Assembly (NCBI GenBank): GCA_023389895.1
Contig: JAEWDX010000180.1
Location: 1 to 7,380, forward strand
From: Bacillota bacterium
GTDB lineage: Bacteria > Bacillota > Bacilli > Bacillales > Cytobacillaceae
Direction: 5' to 3'
DNA length: 7,380 bases
The notes below the pieces were generated by a model. The model did not search any database and was not told the origin of the DNA. It saw only the letters and a program-made list of their open reading frames with translations. The translations under genes and the position numbers were made by a program. Positions 5,430 through 7,380 of the stretch are shown piece by piece (position 1 is the first letter of the stretch; each line of letters begins with the position of its first letter).

Positions 5430-5987
5430 TCACGTTGACTTATACAATTTGTACATTGAAGTTTCTTTATCAATTGATCTAGCAATTTCAAAAGCTTCCT
5501 CTTGGCTTTTATGATTATTTATAATTTCATACATAAACGTTATAACGAACATCAAATTAGCATTACCATCTATGTAATCATCAGGACCTATATAAGAGTG
5601 ACAACCACATTCAAGAAAAGCGTTCGCTAGCTGTTCCATGCCTAATGTACAACCAGATCCTATAACTTTTATATCTTTTAAATTCGTATATTGTTTAATC
5701 TCTTGATCTCCAAAAAATTCCCCTCTTGGCTCATTACCTTCATAAACATCCTCACCAAGTTCAGGCATACAAAATCTACCTTCATCTCCATGAAAATTTA
5801 AAATTAAATAGTCAACTTTATTATCAAGTTCTTCACCAGATAGAACATCAATAAGATCATTGGGTCTACCTATCCAATGTATATTAACCCTTGCGCCAAA
5901 ATACTCCAGTGCTGATCTTATAGCATACGATTCCATATCACAATTCGGTCCCACGACTAAACTTACATACATTTCAGGTCTACTCAT
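5430..5987 (-). CDS. Stand-alone CHAT/caspase-fold-like protein, function unknown
   Basis: This protein has 185 residues. The pattern is that of clan CD cysteine proteases. A hydrophobic strand ends in His-Gly (DYLILNFHGDEG, 59-70; His66). A second strand ends in Cys (IKVIGSGCTLG, 106-116; Cys113). After it comes LANAFLECGCHSYIG (120-134), DYIDGNANLMFVITFMYEII (137-156) and EEAFEIARSID (163-173). This order copies the C-terminal half of CHAT domains, where the Cys strand is followed by a helix, a strand and an 'F...FY..L...EA...AR' helix pair. No signal peptide, membrane segment, TPR or effector partner is present. ATG 5987 follows GGGGTGA with about 8 bp spacing; TTGACA at 6022-6027 lacks a convincing -10. 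Neighbours are mobile-element scraps. Protease activity is inference; an inactive or non-protease relative is possible. Confidence 0.7.
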   Translation of the reverse strand: MSRPEMYVSLVVGPNCDMESYAIRSALEYFGARVNIHWIGRPNDLIDVLSGEELDNKVDYLILNFHGDEGRFCMPELGEDVYEGNEPRGEFFGDQEIKQYTNLKDIKVIGSGCTLGMEQLANAFLECGCHSYIGPDDYIDGNANLMFVITFMYEIINNHKSQEEAFEIARSIDKETSMYKLYKST

Positions 5988-6088
5988 CTTACATCACCCC
6001 TAATAATTCTAATAAATTATCTGTCAATTTATAACCTTTCTTGTAGAATGTAATTTGCTGAAAACAAACTCAAGAAAAAGGTGTCCGT

Positions 6089-6441
6089 ATGAAAAAGAAT
6101 ACCATATTTCCGAATTTGCTTCAAAAAATTATTTCAGAAGAAGAACTCGCAGATATTCAAGCAGCCTTCGGTTATAATGATACTGCTCGTAAACTCGATG
6201 TTCTTACACTTATCAATTACTTAGTTTGCGCATCCGTGAATGAGTTTAAGAGTTATCGACACTGTGCAGATGTTGGCGTTCAATACGGGTTGCCACAAAT
6301 TGACCATTCAACTCTCTCAAAAAAGGCAAGTCATATGGACTACCGTATCATAAAAAACTCTTTCATTTAGTCGTATCTAAATGCAATCGAATGACACGAC
6401 GAGCATTAAAGCTATCAAAGGATCTTAGATTGGCTTGTTGA
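6089..6441 (+). pseudogene. IS4-family transposase, N-terminal remnant with frameshift
   Basis: The N-terminal domain typical of Bacillales IS4 transposases is recognisable: NTIFPNLLQKIISEEELADI, then GYNDTARKLDVLTL and DHSTLSKKASHMDY. The frame changes at an A-run (6352-6357) and continues as LFHLVVSKCNRMTRRALKLS up to KDLRLAC and a TGA at 6439-6441. One added A joins the parts. The catalytic DDE region, which should start soon after KDLRL with a D-S-T-T motif, is entirely missing. A full enzyme is several times longer. The start at ATG 6089 has a modest AAGGTG upstream. It is inactive and marks an old insertion whose right end is gone. Confidence 0.7.
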
Positions 6442-6458
6442 TTGAACTAAAGCCAAAA

Positions 6459-6770
6459 TTATGCGCAAAAAAGACCCAATACAGATACACCCTTCTTTCC
6501 ACCTTTGCAGAAGTACCTTCTTCCTTTAATTCCAAACTCGACCATGACCTCATAACCAAGACTTTCAAATTGTTCAGAGTAAGTATCTAATTCACTGATA
6601 CCGTTGACTACAAGCAAAATATCAATGATAGGTTTTGCTTTTAAATTCGGAACAGAAGTACTCCCAATATGAAAACTGTTCACTAGTTCATCTTGAAAAA
6701 TTTCCTTAATTGCTTGTTCTTCTTTTAGATACTCGTTTTTCCAATTTGGATCGTATTCTACTACTGTGAT
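6459..6770 (-). pseudogene. GrpB-family protein, truncated at both ends
   Basis: From about 6770 the minus strand reads ITVVEYDPNWKNEYLKEEQA, then HIGSTSVPNLKAKPIIDILL, and then FESLGYEVMVEFGIKGRRYF. This is the standard order of GrpB (UPF0157) nucleotidyltransferase-like proteins: a VVxYDPxW start, the HIGSTSVPxLxAKPIIDI signature, and a G-RRYF-KGG box. No ATG exists in frame before ITVV; an in-frame TAG lies just upstream. A GTG in the middle is not a credible start. After KGG the homology ends abruptly (about 6490) in 12 unrelated residues and a stop, so roughly the last third is lost, probably at the junction with the IS remnant. Confidence 0.72.
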
Positions 6771-6791
6771 ATTGGATTTTTTCTATTCGGG

Positions 6792-6839
6792 GTGTGGAAA
6801 CAATTCGCGGAGTCAATTCAAGAAAGGCTTGGACACAAA
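6792..6839 (+). pseudogene. Possible tyrosine recombinase C-terminal scrap
   Basis: The plus strand encodes AESIQERLGHKK immediately before the tRNA-operon terminator. 'IQERLGH' closely matches the third conserved box of phage-type integrases (xxVQxRLGHxxxxTTxxxYxH). Only about a dozen residues fit, and the tyrosine is absent because the following DNA is the terminator stem. The match is short enough to be chance. If real, it is the tail of an integrase left at an insertion boundary. Confidence 0.25.
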
Positions 6840-6869
6840 AAAGGTTTCCTCTCTATGTTAGGAAACCTT
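6836..6869 (-). terminator. Terminator of the rRNA-tRNA operon
   Basis: AAGGTTTCC (6841-6849) and GGAAACCTT (6861-6869) form a perfect 9-bp stem with an 11-nt loop. On the minus strand the stem is followed by TTTT (6837-6840). It lies 33 bp past the 3' end of tRNA-Thr, so the transcript carrying 5S, tRNA-Asn and tRNA-Thr should end here rather than continue to tRNA-Glu. Confidence 0.85.
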
Positions 6870-6901
6870 GTAGTATCAACGTATTTAAGTATCTCACGGC
6901 A

Positions 6902-6974
6902 AGCTTCCAAGCGGGCTCGAACCGCTGACCTCTTCCTTACCATGGAAGTGCTCTACCTGCTGAGCTATGGAAGC
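6902..6974 (-). tRNA. tRNA-Thr (GGU)
   Basis: This is a complete 73-nt cloverleaf on minus. The acceptor stem is GCTTCCA/TGGAAGC with discriminator T. The anticodon stem is CTTCC/GGAAG around loop ATGGTAA, with anticodon GGT for ACC/ACU threonine codons, and the T arm holds GGTTCGAGCC. CCA is not encoded. It is the last gene of the rRNA-linked unit, before the terminator. Confidence 0.95.
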
Positions 6975-7011
6975 ATAATACTACCCGCTCATAATTGATA
7001 AAACTAAAAAA

Positions 7012-7086
7012 TGGCTCCGCAGGTAGGATTCGAACCTACGACCGTTCGGTTAACAGCCGAATGCTCTACCACTGAGCTACTGCGGA
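7012..7086 (-). tRNA. tRNA-Asn (GUU)
   Basis: This is a 75-nt gene on minus, with acceptor stem TCCGCAG/CTGCGGA, discriminator G and encoded CCA. The anticodon stem is TTCGG/CCGAA around CTGTTAA, with anticodon GTT for asparagine. tRNA-Asn directly after 5S rRNA is common in Bacillales. Its first 10 nt plus 5 flanking nt recur at 7216-7230. Confidence 0.95.
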
Positions 7087-7113
7087 ATAGTCATTATAAT
7101 TTGCTAAAGTTAA

Positions 7114-7215
7114 ATAGCGGTATCAATTGTGCGCCAAACCACTACGGGCTTTGATGCAGATTTCTACAGCTTGCTATTCTTAGAAGTAACGCTTCGGACT
7201 GCAAACTTCCGAAAT
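7114..7215. repeat. tRNA-associated structured repeat, copy B
   Basis: This is the second copy of the element at 14-120. It can form a long hairpin: GCAGATTTC-TAC-AGCTTGC (7156-7174) pairs with GCAAACT-TCC-GAAATC-TA-CTGC (7201-7222), with an inner loop of about 26 nt. The stem includes the start of the duplicated tRNA-Asn end. The element lies between 5S and tRNA-Asn and would be part of the operon transcript, so it could act in RNA processing or simply be a passenger. Confidence 0.55.
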
Positions 7216-7230
7216 CTACTGCGGAATAGT
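7216..7230. repeat. 15-bp direct repeat of the tRNA-Asn 5' end
   Basis: CTACTGCGGAATAGT here is identical to 7077-7091, which covers the first 10 nt of tRNA-Asn and 5 nt upstream. The two copies enclose 124 bp (7092-7215) that contains structured repeat copy B. The arrangement resembles a target-site or recombination duplication, or a tandem duplication of a tRNA 5' end. Confidence 0.7.
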
Positions 7231-7255
7231 TTATTCCTATTTTAAGAATGAAAAA

Positions 7256-7372
<117 letters not shown>

Positions 7373-7380
7373 CTGCGGCT

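Noticed and set aside
6840..6998. Coding frame continuing through the terminator and tRNA-Thr
   Set aside because: The sequence is fully explained by the terminator stem and the tRNA cloverleaf; only the first codons (6792-6839) were kept as a tentative remnant.

Overview
The window is AT-rich and carries AGGAGG-type ribosome binding sites, TTGACA/TATAAT-type promoters and a 5S rRNA and tRNA set typical of Firmicutes. The transposon remnants and small proteins also look like Bacillales. A Lysinibacillus- or Bacillus-like genome is my best guess from sequence reading alone; the genus is not proven.

Layout. Both ends are stable-RNA territory on the minus strand. The right end holds 5S rRNA (7256-7372), tRNA-Asn (7012-7086), tRNA-Thr (6902-6974) and then an intrinsic terminator (6836-6869). 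The left end holds a second leftward tRNA unit with its own consensus promoter (436-464): tRNA-Glu (266-340), tRNA-Val (156-228) and a 24-nt 5' scrap of a second tRNA-Thr (121-144). About 6.4 kb of accessory DNA lies between the terminator of one unit and the promoter of the other.

The accessory block mixes intact genes with wreckage. Intact genes are a Vat-type streptogramin A acetyltransferase (1621-2262), a dihydrofolate-reductase-like/RibD C-terminal family protein (2606-3139), a divergent HTH-WYL regulator (3257-4198), and a 185-residue protein that reads as a stand-alone CHAT/caspase-fold domain (5430-5987). Broken genes are a TetR regulator, a transporter tail, a Tn554-like tnpA...tnpC remnant, a small membrane protein, an IS4-family transposase start, a GrpB-family fragment, and a few codons resembling the end of a tyrosine recombinase. 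Five reading-frame breaks in this wreckage fit loss of one A from a short A-run, while intact neighbours keep runs of up to nine A.

How parts may work together. The reductase-like gene and the WYL regulator share a 117-bp divergent promoter region with a palindrome, suggesting local regulation. vat has a 343-bp upstream region with alternative small hairpins and a 17-codon overlapping reading frame, which could be an attenuation leader. The most unusual items are the solo CHAT-like protein and a structured ~100-bp repeat. The repeat occurs at both window ends, each copy running directly into a duplicated 5' end of a tRNA gene.
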